Below, piece after piece: positions 29,501 through 38,817 of a stretch of DNA of 64,000 nucleotides; within the stretch, counting starts at the first letter, position 1, and each line of letters opens with the position of its first letter. A program made the translations under genes and the position numbers. The stretch comes from Stomorhina lunata. Taxonomy: Eukaryota; Arthropoda; Insecta; Diptera; Rhiniidae. The stretch is taken from contig OW121741.1 in assembly GCA_933228675.1 (NCBI GenBank), positions 58,492,651 to 58,556,650 on the forward strand. The letters run 5' to 3'. A model generated the notes under the pieces. The model was given only the letters and a program-made list of their open reading frames with translations. It had not been told where the DNA came from and searched no databases.

Positions 29501-31288
29501 TTACAACCTGTTTAGGTCAAAGGCCGAGCATATTTTAGAATTCCAAGCACCTCTATCTTGTGCATATATTCTCCAATTTCGTATACCAAGTTTCAAAAGA
29601 TTTTCTTCTACTTGGTCTTTCCATCGAAGTTTTGGACGCCCTCTTCTACGCGTTCCCTCTGGATCATTATCGAATACTTTTCTTGCCGGAGTATTTTCAT
29701 CCATTCGCACAACATGTCCTAGCCAACGCAGACGCTGTTGCTTAAAGCGTTTTACTATGTCTATGTCAGCGTATAGCTCATGGTTCATTCGATGTCGATA
29801 CTCATTGTTGACGCAGACTGGTCCAAAGATTCTTCGTAGAATTTTCCTCTCAAATACTCCAAGGATAGCTTCATCTGTCTGTGCAAGTGCCCATGATTCA
29901 GCACCATACAATAACACGGGTAGTATGAGCGTTTTATAGAGCGTGATTTTAGTTCTTACAGAGAGGGCTTTATTTCTTAGCTGCTTGCTTAGTCCAAAAT
30001 AGCATCGATTGGCAAGTATGATTCTGCGTTCGATTTCGAAGCTTATATCGTTGTTGATGTTCACAGCGGTACCAAGGTATACAAATTCTTTTACAACCTC
30101 GAACCTATAGTTCTCAACGGACACATGTGATCTAGTGGTCTGTCTGCCTGTAGAAACCATCAGCTTTGTTTTTGATTCATTTACAGCTAGACCCATTTTG
30201 TTTGATTCCTTCTCGATATTGGAAAAGGCGGCAGTTACCTCGGGTAGAGTGCATCCTATAACATCAATGTCATCGGCAAACGCGAGTAGCATATGTTTTC
30301 TATTGAAAATTGTTCCTGTTGTATTAACCGCTGCATCTCGCAAGATTTTCTCTAACACAATATTGAAGAGGTCACAAGATAAACTGTCACCTTGCCTGAA
30401 TCCCCGTTTAGTTATGAAGGACTCTGATAGGTTCTTACCTATTTTAACAGATGATGTTGTATTAGTTAGTGTCATCCTGCATAACTTTATTAGCTTCGTA
30501 GGGATGCCGAACTCAGACATTGCTTCAAACACCTTCTTCCGTATCGGGCTATCAAAAGCAGCTTTGTAGTCAACAAAGAGATGATACATATCGATTTGTT
30601 TCTCCTGGGTCTTCTCTAGGATTTGACGTAGAGTAAAGATCTGGTCAGTGGTTGATTTACCTGGTCTAAAGCCACATTGGTATGTCCCAATTATTTCGTT
30701 TACTTTGGGCTTTAGCCTTTCACACAGTATGGTCGATAAAGTCTTATATGCAATTGAGAGGAGGCTTATCCCTCTATAATTTGCACATACAGTTTTATCT
30801 CCTTTTTTGTGGACTGGATAAAGGACACTGAGATTCCAATCGTCCGGCAAGCGTTCTTCTGACCATATGTATTCTAGGAGCCGGGACATATACTTTATTA
30901 GCTCATCACCTCCAGCCTTAAAAAGCTCTGCTGGTAAACCATCGGCACCAGCAGCTTTATTATTTTTTAATCGCGCTATTGCAGTCCTAACCTCGTTCAG
31001 GTTGGGTGGTGGACATATAACGCCGTCATCGTTGATTTGTTCAGGCGTGTCATCTTGGTCGCTTTCATTTGCAACCAACAACTTGCAAAAGTGCTCCTTC
31101 CACAGTTTCAATACGCTTTCTGTATCTGTGACCAGATTTCCTTGATCGTCCTTACAGGAAAGGATACAGCTGCTATAACCATCCGTCTGATGCTTCATTT
31201 TTTGGTAAAATTTACGGATTTCATTTTGTGTCTTATACAACTCAATCTCCTCAAACACACGTCTCTCTTTACCAAGAGTTTTTAGCAT
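29501..31288 (-). CDS. RTE reverse transcriptase
   Basis: An uninterrupted 595-residue frame. RT motifs in order: NKAAGADGLPAELFKAGG, ANYRGISLLSIAYK, CGFRPGKSTTDQIFTLRQI, FVDYKAAFDS, GFRQGDSLSCDLFNIVLEK, the active-site box FADD (30269-30280) and YLGTAVNINNDIS. The end carries RFKQQRLRWLGHVVRM and RRGRPKLRWKDQV, typical of RTE proteins. The N-terminal endonuclease belongs to the same original protein but is separated by frameshifts, so this frame is the intact C-terminal part rather than a complete gene. It would copy element RNA at a nicked target. Confidence 0.85.
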   Translation of the reverse strand: MLKTLGKERRVFEEIELYKTQNEIRKFYQKMKHQTDGYSSCILSCKDDQGNLVTDTESVLKLWKEHFCKLLVANESDQDDTPEQINDDGVICPPPNLNEVRTAIARLKNNKAAGADGLPAELFKAGGDELIKYMSRLLEYIWSEERLPDDWNLSVLYPVHKKGDKTVCANYRGISLLSIAYKTLSTILCERLKPKVNEIIGTYQCGFRPGKSTTDQIFTLRQILEKTQEKQIDMYHLFVDYKAAFDSPIRKKVFEAMSEFGIPTKLIKLCRMTLTNTTSSVKIGKNLSESFITKRGFRQGDSLSCDLFNIVLEKILRDAAVNTTGTIFNRKHMLLAFADDIDVIGCTLPEVTAAFSNIEKESNKMGLAVNESKTKLMVSTGRQTTRSHVSVENYRFEVVKEFVYLGTAVNINNDISFEIERRIILANRCYFGLSKQLRNKALSVRTKITLYKTLILPVLLYGAESWALAQTDEAILGVFERKILRRIFGPVCVNNEYRHRMNHELYADIDIVKRFKQQRLRWLGHVVRMDENTPARKVFDNDPEGTRRRGRPKLRWKDQVEENLLKLGIRNWRIYAQDRGAWNSKICSAFDLNRL

Positions 31289-32281
31289 GAGGGCTTTGGT
31301 ACCCTGTTGCCGATTTTGCAGCAGACTTCATGGAGTTGGCAATATGTTGCCATAGCGTGTATATATCGTTTGAGCCAGAGTTATTCTCTCTTAGCAATTG
31401 AGTTGTCCGTTTGGTGTAATCAGTGGCAATTTGCTGAGATTTTAATTTCTTCACGTCATACTTCTTTTGCGCTTAGCCGTGTTCTCACCTTGGCTACAAC
31501 AAGATAGTGATCGGAGTCTATGTTAGCTCCTCGCATGGAACGCACATCTAACACACTTGATGAGTGTCTTCCATCAACTAAAATATGGTCTATTTGATTT
31601 TTTGTTAGTTGATCAGGAGACACCAATGTAGCCTTGTGTATATTAAGGTGTGGAAATCTGGTGCTGCTCACGACCATATTGCGAGCAGCCGCAAAGGAGA
31701 TTAATCTCATACCATTGTCAGTGGTTACGCTGTGTAAACTAAATTTACCAACAGTAGGCTCAAAACAACTTTCATGCCCTAACTTTGCGTTAAAATCACC
31801 CAGTATTATATTAACGTCGTGATTAGGGCAGCTCAAGTTGTTCATAAAAGGCTTCCTTTATATAATCATCTTTCTCCTCTGTTGGAGCGTCAGTACAAAT
31901 CAAACTCAGATGGAAGTACTTAGCCTTGACGCGTATTGTCGCTAGTCTTTCGCTTACTGGTGTGAACCTGGAAACAAGATTTCGCAATCTTTTGTTAACC
32001 ATAAAACCGCAACCAAACTCGTGCTTACTCTCATGGCAGCTGTAATACAGGTCACCTTTTGATGTTTTGGCGACACCGTTGCCGTTCCATCTTATTTCCT
32101 GGAGAGCAGTTACATCACATTTATATTCATCGAGAACATCCATCAACTGGATCAGAGCACCTCCTCTGTAGAGGGTTCGGATGTTCCAGGTGCTGATCCT
32201 TAAATCATGATCCTTTTTTCGTTTGCCATAGTCGTCAACATTTTGAGGGGCCGTTTTTATTCTTATTTTTTGCTTTTTCAT
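31289..32281 (-). pseudogene. RTE endonuclease, frameshifted
   Basis: The start near 32281 (MKKQKIRIKT) precedes LRISTWNIRTLYRGG, ALQEIRWNGNGV and FGCGFMVNKR. After a frame change at about 31840 come IILGDFNAKLGHE, NQIDHILVDGRH and DSDHYLVVAKVR. A linker follows in a third frame to about 31280. These are the conserved boxes of the RTE/CFDP2-type apurinic endonuclease, with catalytic Glu (QEIRW), Asp-Asn (GDFNA) and Asp-His (SDHYL) in place. Three frame changes prevent expression as one protein. Confidence 0.85.
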
Positions 32282-32544
32282 AGTATGTTTTTTCTAGGAG
32301 TGGATTACTAGCCCGACGTCCTTGACCCATGTTTTTATAGTTCTTATGGGAGAACACGCGGCACTTGTTTGCTCACTGCTTTAACGGCTGTTAAAATAGC
32401 TACCCAGATGACACCACTAGGAGGTAAGTGTCCACAATTGAGATGAAGTATAGACCAAGATTAGCCTGGGTTTACCAAGTTAAACCGATCAGAACCGTTA
32501 CATGGTATCCAACATCCCCTACGTCATTCGAGCACAAGTTCTAC

Positions 32545-34290
32545 CTTATTAAATTTTGGAAGAGTAAAGTTAGGTATTTTGTATTTCCGCGAGAAAAGTA
32601 CAAGTTCCGTTTTAGTGGGATTAACTCCCAGGCCGTTAGAGATGCTTCAACGGTTAAGTATGTCAAGGGCTGTTTCAAGACGTTGTGACAGGATGTTAAG
32701 AAATTTTCCTGACACTGCTATAGCGACATCGTCCGCGTATGCAATAGTGTTGAATCTCAGAGAATCTAGTTTAGTGAGAAGTTTGTTAATGGCAAGCGGG
32801 GATAGTACACCTTCTTGTGGGGTCCCTCGACATGCTACCTTGTAGATTGTAGCGACGCCCATGGTTGAGCTAATGACTCTGTAGGTGAGAAGCTTACCTA
32901 CAAACGAAATAATGGATTTATCGACCCCTAAGTCTTCCATTGCCGATATAATCGACTCTGGTTTTATGTTGTTAAAAGCGCCTTCAATGTCTAGGAAGGC
33001 GGCAAGTGTAAATTCGCCGAACTCAAGAGATTTTTCAATGAAGTTAACTAGTGAGTGGAGTGCAGTCTCAACAGATTTACCTTTGTTATAGGCATGCTGT
33101 GAGCTGGAGAGGAGAGTAGTATCGATCGTAGCGCGCAGATGCGCGTCAATGATGCGCTCCAGAGTTTTTAGAAGGAAGGAACAAAGACTTATATTTCTGA
33201 AGTCCTTCGGTTTCGTATGTTTAGCCTTACCCGCTTTGGGTATGAAGACAACATTACACCTGGTCCAGGGTTCTGGTATATGAGATAGCCTAAGACAACT
33301 ATCATATATCAGAGTTAGCCAGGCATTAGGAGATCGGCATTATGTTGCAGATCAGCTGGGATGATGTCATCCGGACCCGCAGCTTTATACGGCTCGAAAC
33401 TATCAAGAGTCCATTTAATTCTTTCCCTGTTAAGAGGGATCGGAGTTGACTCGAAGACGGTGTGATTAATGGCGGTGCACGAGTTAAGGGGTTTGCAGCC
33501 CGGAAAGTGTGTTTCTAAAAGGACCTCAAGAGTTTCAGATCCGCTCGTCGTCCAGTAGCCATTGTCTTTTTGAATGTAGGCAGCTACCGAGGGCGACGAT
33601 GTCAGGATTTTACGAAGTCTGCTAGTGTCGGAAGAACCTTCGACGCCGCTGCAAAAGTTCCTCCAAGACTGTCTCTTCGCATTCCTGACTAGGTTTTTAA
33701 ATCTGTTAACGGAGGCTTTATAGGGGGCCCAGTTAGCGGTCCGATTTAAAATTCGATATAACGATGATCCGAAAAGGAGCAGTCATTGGAGACCTTCCAA
33801 TTCCTGATCAAGGCTGAGTATGCGGTGCTAACAATCGTGATATCAAGAGCCTCCTGTCTGTTAGCAACTACAAACGTGGGTTCTGACCCAGGTTAACTAC
33901 CTCTAAGTTATTACATAGAATAAAATCAAAAATTGACTCACCTCTTATGTTGGTATTGGAGCTTCCCCAGATTACATGATGTGCATCGGCTCCGCTGTCT
34001 TCCGAACCAGGGAGTTTGGAGGTGGGCTGGTGTGATCATGCCCCATGTAGCACGAGGAGACCAGTATGGAACCTGTTCTAGTCTCCCAAGCCGCTACAAC
34101 TATATCTTCATTACTGTAGTCAGAGAGAATGAAGATATTAAGTATACATGCCCTTGGCCTACCTGTTCCACTGGCATAGATTAGCTTATACCTTTAAGCC
34201 CTAATCCACAGATCCTGTCTTGATTGATCCAGGTCCGCCAGACGAAGGCCGCGGATGCTGCCTTGGAGTGATGAAGATTTACTTGCATTA
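32545..34290 (-). pseudogene. LOA-2 ORF2, N-terminal part (endonuclease remnant and RT)
   Basis: An endonuclease remnant is recognisable near 34290-33950 (QVNLHHSKAAS, then a deletion, then INQDRICGL) but is badly broken. RT sequence runs from about 33800 down to 32545, with FEPYKAAGPDDIIPADL, CRGTPQEGVLSPL and the active-site box YADD at 32728-32739. Several frame changes and stops are present. It is interrupted at 32544 by the RTE element and continues at 29458. Confidence 0.75.
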
Positions 34291-35827
34291 TCTTCATCAT
34301 CATCCTCGGAGAACATGAGGGTAATGAGTGTGACGTTGAAGTCATCCTGATCCTCGTCCTCAGGGTCGAGGTTCAGGAGGGCTTCCTCGTCCGCTTCCAT
34401 GTCAATTACATCTTCGACAACACCGAGAGAGTCAAGACTGTCCAGGGATTGTTTAAGATGGGATGGGCTGGAAACATCCTCATTCCTAATAGGGGGATCC
34501 GATGAACTGTTAACCTTCTCACCGGTGACCTTATCATCACCCCGGTAGACGTGCAGGGAGATCTCCTCGAAACCGTAGAAGATCTTCCCGCGCATCTCAC
34601 GGAGTGGAGCTAGGGTTTCCTGTGTAAGGATAACAGTTATCCTTCTGAGAGCTCCTTCAGGTTCAGAAATCTTAGCTCCTTCCAGTCATGGACAGGTAAG
34701 CTTGGATTACTTATCTGAAGGAGCTCCAGTATCTCCTTGGCGAAGGACTTACCATTGGGCACAAGGGCACTGGACCTAGGTCTGCGTGGTATCTCCTCTT
34801 TGGACACCACGTCAAGCCTTGCTCCTTCCCAAATGCCCTTAATGAGCTGAACTGCTTTCTTAAGGAGAATAGCATTATGGCAAGCCATCAACTTAACCCG
34901 ACCTTGAAACCAGCCAGCGTCGCTGCAATTTGGTGGGGGGCCAGGATTGTCTTTCAGGACATTAATGACAACCGCTACTAACTAAACACGGATTATTTCC
35001 CACCTTTCGGGGGAATAGCTCCGTCAGCATTGCTACGGACAGCCTTCACGAGATGGCCTTTGGCAACCTCGCTAAAGGATCTGTCGTTTTGAGTCAGGCA
35101 GCTGGCTATGTGGGGAAGAATCTTCCTCCAAGCGTTGCCGTTTAGGCGCGTCCATGGACGTGGAGGAAGTCTTAACCTGAAAATCAGCCAGCGTCTTAAT
35201 AGCCCATGACTTAGCTGCACTCTCCTCAGGAGTGAGGGCGTCATCAGGCTTGTCACCAAGCGTCTGAAGCTTCCTTGTAGCAGCACGCCGCTGAAGGAAG
35301 GCCCTTCTGGCAGGAGTAGTGTGCTTCCTAATGGGACAAGCCTCAGTAGGTGGACCCGAATTCAAGTTCGCAGTCTCCTTGCTGTGCTGAGAGGGAGCCT
35401 TTCGAGAGGGATTTGTCACCGCCTCTCTAGGACTCCTTTGGGGATGTGCAGGGAGAGCACTCGAACTTAATTTTGCAGTGCCCTTGATTCCCTTGTGCAC
35501 AGGAAGCACTGGGTTAAAACCCGAAGCAGGGGATTTGGCCAGTGCAGCTTTGGAAGTGCTCGGTTTAAAGGACAGAGGCACAACCGGTGTTTTGTGTGGT
35601 TTTTTGCTGGTTGAGGGTCCGTACGAGACAGAACTCCTTTCCCCAGCGTTGTGAGTCGCACTTGTAGCTAGATTAGCTTGGCCAGGTGCATTTACCAAGC
35701 AAGTCTCAGTAGCTTTCGAAGCCCCGCGGCCTGAGACTGGCACCGCTGCAGATTTTTCTTTACATCCGGAGATTATGAAGCCCCCGACCGGACACATGGG
35801 GCGTGATTTATTTGAGCTTTGATCCAT
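34194..35827 (-). pseudogene. LOA-2 ORF1 (gag-like), frameshifted
   Basis: The likely start is MDQSSNKSRPMCPVGG at 35827. A long Ser/Thr/Pro/Lys-rich N-terminal half ends near a TLADFQVKTSS region. The frame then shifts near 35100 and again near 34600-34640. The C-terminal half has WFQGRV, NAILLKKAVQLIKGIWEGA and ILELLQISNPSLPVHDWKEL, matching the DUF4780 type seen in the first LOA ORF1, then an acidic tail (MEADEEALLNLDPEDEDQDD). Its role would be RNA binding. Confidence 0.7.
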
Positions 35828-35880
35828 GGTTGCATGGTTGATTTGTTGCCGTTTATACTTGCGGCCAAGTCGTAAAAGAA

Positions 35881-35908
35881 CTGCCGCCCCATCGGTGAAC
35901 AGACGCAG
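35881..35908 (-). other. Leader hairpin 3 (related core, short stem)
   Basis: On the + strand, CTGC and GCAG pair around a 20-base core CGCCCCATCGGTGAACAGAC, which is related to the cores of the two hairpins at 35910 and 36064. The inner CC/GG stem is weaker here. It lies about 55 bases upstream of the LOA-2 ORF1 start. Confidence 0.45.
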
Positions 35909-35909
35909 A

Positions 35910-35948
35910 CCACAGGGCCGCCCAATATGGGAAACAGACGCCCTGTGG
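35910..35948 (-). other. Leader hairpin 2
   Basis: CCACAGGGC pairs fully with GCCCTGTGG around a 21-base core that itself contains CCCA-ATA-TGGG. The core differs from that of the hairpin at 36064 at one position, while the outer stems are unrelated in sequence. It lies in the untranslated leader of LOA-2. Confidence 0.6.
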
Positions 35949-36063
35949 ATTTTGAGAAGGTTCGGACAAAAACAATTAAGAGGATTTAGAATCCAAACGG
36001 ACAGATCCCAACTACAGTTTAGTGAAAGCTGCACTAAAGGACTGCTGTAGTGGGATTCAAAAA

Positions 36064-36106
36064 TATCAACTAGCCGCCCAGTATGGGAAACAGACGCCAG
36101 CTGATA
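36064..36106 (-). other. Leader hairpin 1
   Basis: TATCAACTAGC pairs with GCCAGCTGATA (nine of eleven positions) around a 21-base core containing CCCA-GTA-TGGG followed by AAACAGAC. It lies nearest the 5' end of LOA-2, about 120 bases from the element edge. Confidence 0.6.
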
Positions 36107-36243
36107 CGGGGGGGGTGTGTAGTCTTAGTATAGCACTCCCCCTAAGCCGGTCTGGGATGTAACATCTCCACCAGCATAGCCTTATGGTTCATTGCGCGTA
36201 AGTCTCTGCATCACGACAAGATGACTACTCTTCGCAATTCGTT

Positions 36244-37130
36244 CAAAGAGTAGAACTTCTAAAATCTGCTTACGGATGGGACGATCGTTTTGTTATATTT
36301 GCAGTACAGCAGAAAATGAAAGGCTAAATATTAAGTTGATTCACTGCAAGAGGTATTTATGTCTTGGCCATAGTTAATTAATAAGTTTCTTTTAGATTTT
36401 CCTCACATTGATAATACCGCCGATGTTCATATAAAAATGACATCAATGATTCGTCGAGCACAGAGAAAAATATCAAACGAATTGCAATCAGTTATTGAGT
36501 GACATAATAAGTTATTGCAACTATAAAGAAATAAAAACGCCAGCAGTTAATAACAACAAAACGAAAAGTAACACCAACGTAACCGCAGTAAGTACTACAC
36601 AATCGAAAAAAGATACTACCCCGCTAAATAAGATTAAGTGTTATAATTGTCACAACTACGGTCATTACTCTGTAAAGTGTCCGGAACTGCAGAAAAAGAA
36701 TCATTGTGAGATTTGTCAGCGAACATCGCATAAAACGTCCGATTGTAAATCAGAGCGAAACGAATCTGCGAATGTAAACAAAATTACACATGAAACATCA
36801 GAACCGATGGAAACAATTACAAAAGCCTTTAAAATAAACGATGTCTCTACTGAAGCGTTTATTGACTGTGGTAGCGACCGTTGCCTAATGAGAAAAACGT
36901 TTTCTACCGAATTCGGAAATGCTTTTAACTGTATTTATTATTTTAAAAGGATTCGCAGGAGGCGAATACATTTGTAATTCGAAAGTTATTGTAAACGTTA
37001 TGATGGACGTCACCTCATGTTAAGCAGAATTTTTAATCGTAGAAGATTCAATGATACCAGCCAATGTTCTTATAGGTCGAGACTTGCTGTGCCGAAAAGG
37101 AAAACGTACAATTATCGAAGGAGATAAGTG
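36244..37130 (+). pseudogene. Ty3/gypsy gag capsid, zinc knuckles and protease
   Basis: Directly after the LOA target duplication the capsid frame continues (VELLKSAYGWDDRFVIF), then decays. Two CCHC knuckles follow, CYNCHNYGHYSVKC (near 36640-36681) and CEICQRTSHKTSDC (36706-36747), both CX2CX4HX4C. The protease has TEAFIDCGSDRCL with DCG where DSG/DTG is usual, and a downstream NVLIGRDLLC. The region has stops near 36330-36490 and a frame change near 36950. It ends at the MITE at 37134. Confidence 0.8.
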
Positions 37131-37133
37131 CTG

Positions 37134-37797
37134 TAGTGCGATTCACTAACTTTTAAAACTTTCAAAAGGTTCTACCATTAACAACACATTTTGATGTTTG
37201 CACTAACCACTATGTGATTCACTAACTTAGTTTAAGCCACGGTAAAGTTATGTGGCAACTTTGTCAAAATAAGAGAAAAACACAAAGAAGAATAGAAAAA
37301 AAAACAAGCCAAAAACTATTTTTGTTGTAAATTTTAAGAACAACTTAAGTAAAATATTAAAAATAATTATTATTTTAAATACATTTTTATTTATTTTGAT
37401 GATATATGAATACTACTGAATGAATACATACTACTATCAAAAGAAGCCGGTCGTCTGCTGAGCAGCCAAGTCATATAGTTGAATTATATTTGTTGTTATA
37501 TTCTTATATTATATTTTCTTTAATTATAATTTTCGATTTATATAAAGAAACAATTTTTTAATACACTTTTCTAAATCACTTTTCTTAACCACTTTTCTTT
37601 AACATTAAACAGCATCAAAAATGTTGGCGTTAATAAACAACAATTTATTTGTTTATTAATAACAGTTGATTGAAACAGCTGACTTTAAACGTCAACAGAA
37701 ATCGTTAAAGTGTTAGTGAATAGCAGTGTGGTTAATTTAGTTGTTTAATAATTTTGAAGAAACAATTGTGGTTAAAAAAGGGTAGTGAATCGCACTA
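37134..37797. mobile_element. MITE-like DNA element with palindromic ends
   Basis: The 664-bp insertion has terminal inverted repeats TAGTGCGATTCACTA at both ends. The repeat is itself a TAGTG/CACTA palindrome. Related GATTCACTAAC phrases recur inside at 37139, 37216 and, inverted, near 37711 and 37783. CTG flanks both sides (37131-37133 and 37798-37800), possibly a 3-bp target duplication. No ORF is present. It interrupts the pol gene between protease and RT. Confidence 0.65.
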
Positions 37798-37800
37798 CTG

Positions 37801-38297
37801 GGTATAAAATATTAACGCTATTGAATCTAAAGGAATTTCTACGCCCAAAGAATTTGAACAACTTAAAATGGTCTTAAGCTCACGTAAGCAGTGTTTTGCC
37901 GAAAATGTAAAAGAACTTGGCAAATGTAATTTGGTGCAGATGGAGATCAAACTAACCACAAATGAACCGGTATGTACGAAACCATACAAGATTCCATTTG
38001 CAAAACGTCCTATCGTAGCCAATATCGTAAAAGAGCTTCTGGAAAATCGAATTATTCGAAAATCTGTCCTCGTTGAAAAGAAAAATGGCGAACCGTCTAT
38101 GTGTAGACTATCGACGACTAAATAAAATAACGGTCAAACCGCCATACCCTATGCCAGTAATGGAAGAGCAATTCGCTCAACTTTCCGGAAATTGTTATTT
38201 CACCACACTGGATTTACGAATGGATTACCACCAAATTGAATTTGAGGAGAAATCTAAAAAGTTTACCTCCGACGCACAGTGGTTCAGAATCGTTTTT
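37801..38297 (+). pseudogene. Ty3/gypsy RT, N-terminal part
   Basis: The coding reads FEQLKMVLSSRKQCFAENV, KPYKIPFAKRP and then, in a shifted frame from about 38090, CVDYRRLNKITVKPPYPMP and YFTTLDLRMDYHQIEF, whose Asp is the first catalytic acid of RT. It stops at the inverted repeat of the RAG-like transposon. The segment that should hold the YxDD box is not found on either side of that insertion, which suggests a deletion. Confidence 0.8.
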
Positions 38298-38310
38298 CAT
38301 TGGCCAAAAC

Positions 38311-38817
38311 TCTGTAACTTTTTAACTATTAAAGATTTTTTAGTAGTTCTTTTTTTAATCAATAGATAACATCTGTAGCTTTTTCGATTGTAGGTTTTAT
38401 TAAGATCGGTAGAGTGGTTCTTAAGAAATTTAAGCATTCAATTTTCGATTTTTTTTCATTTTTATTTTGTTTCAAATCTGCCAACTCATTTTTGACCCAC
38501 TTCCTCTTAACCGATTTGGCTCAAATTTGGGCCACAAGTCATCCTTGGATAGCAATTTAATATTTTGTTATCCTTAGGGTGCCCCCTTTCTCGTTGAGGT
38601 ATTTACAGTATTTTTATTAGGGTGGCCCTAATTTTAATTTATGCTTAATAATACTTACATATTACCTAGTTTTTTTTTTAAATAAAAGAATGTAACATAA
38701 TTTTTCTTTAAATATATATTTATTTGTTGTCATAAATAGATTGTAGATAAATAAAATAATATTTAATATTGATATTTGTATACTTTATTGCACTCAAATG
38801 TTAAATGCAAATTATAA
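38311..38817. other. Non-coding left end of the RAG-like transposon
   Basis: AT-rich sequence between the inverted repeat and the 3' end of the transposase gene. No feature is recognised. Confidence 0.4.

Larger units (their letters stand above)
29474..32529 (-). mobile_element. RTE-clade non-LTR element, full length
   Basis: 3056 bp on the minus strand, flanked by a 15-bp direct repeat GAGCACAAGTTCTAC at 29459-29473 and 32530-32544. The 3' end is a tandem tail, TAAGTAAGTAAGTAA on the minus strand, as in RTE elements. It encodes endonuclease and RT with no RNase H. It lies within the LOA-2 RT, so it inserted later. Confidence 0.9.
28009..36228 (-). mobile_element. Second LOA-type element, nested in gag, itself hosting an RTE element
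   Basis: A 15-bp direct repeat TCTTCGCAATTCGTT (27994-28008 and 36229-36243) brackets it. Without the RTE insert and one copy of its target duplication it is about 5.15 kb. The minus strand carries a leader, ORF1 and ORF2, and the 3' tail is TAAGCTAACCT, similar to the tail of the element at 7781. It is more decayed than that element, with many frame changes. Confidence 0.85.
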
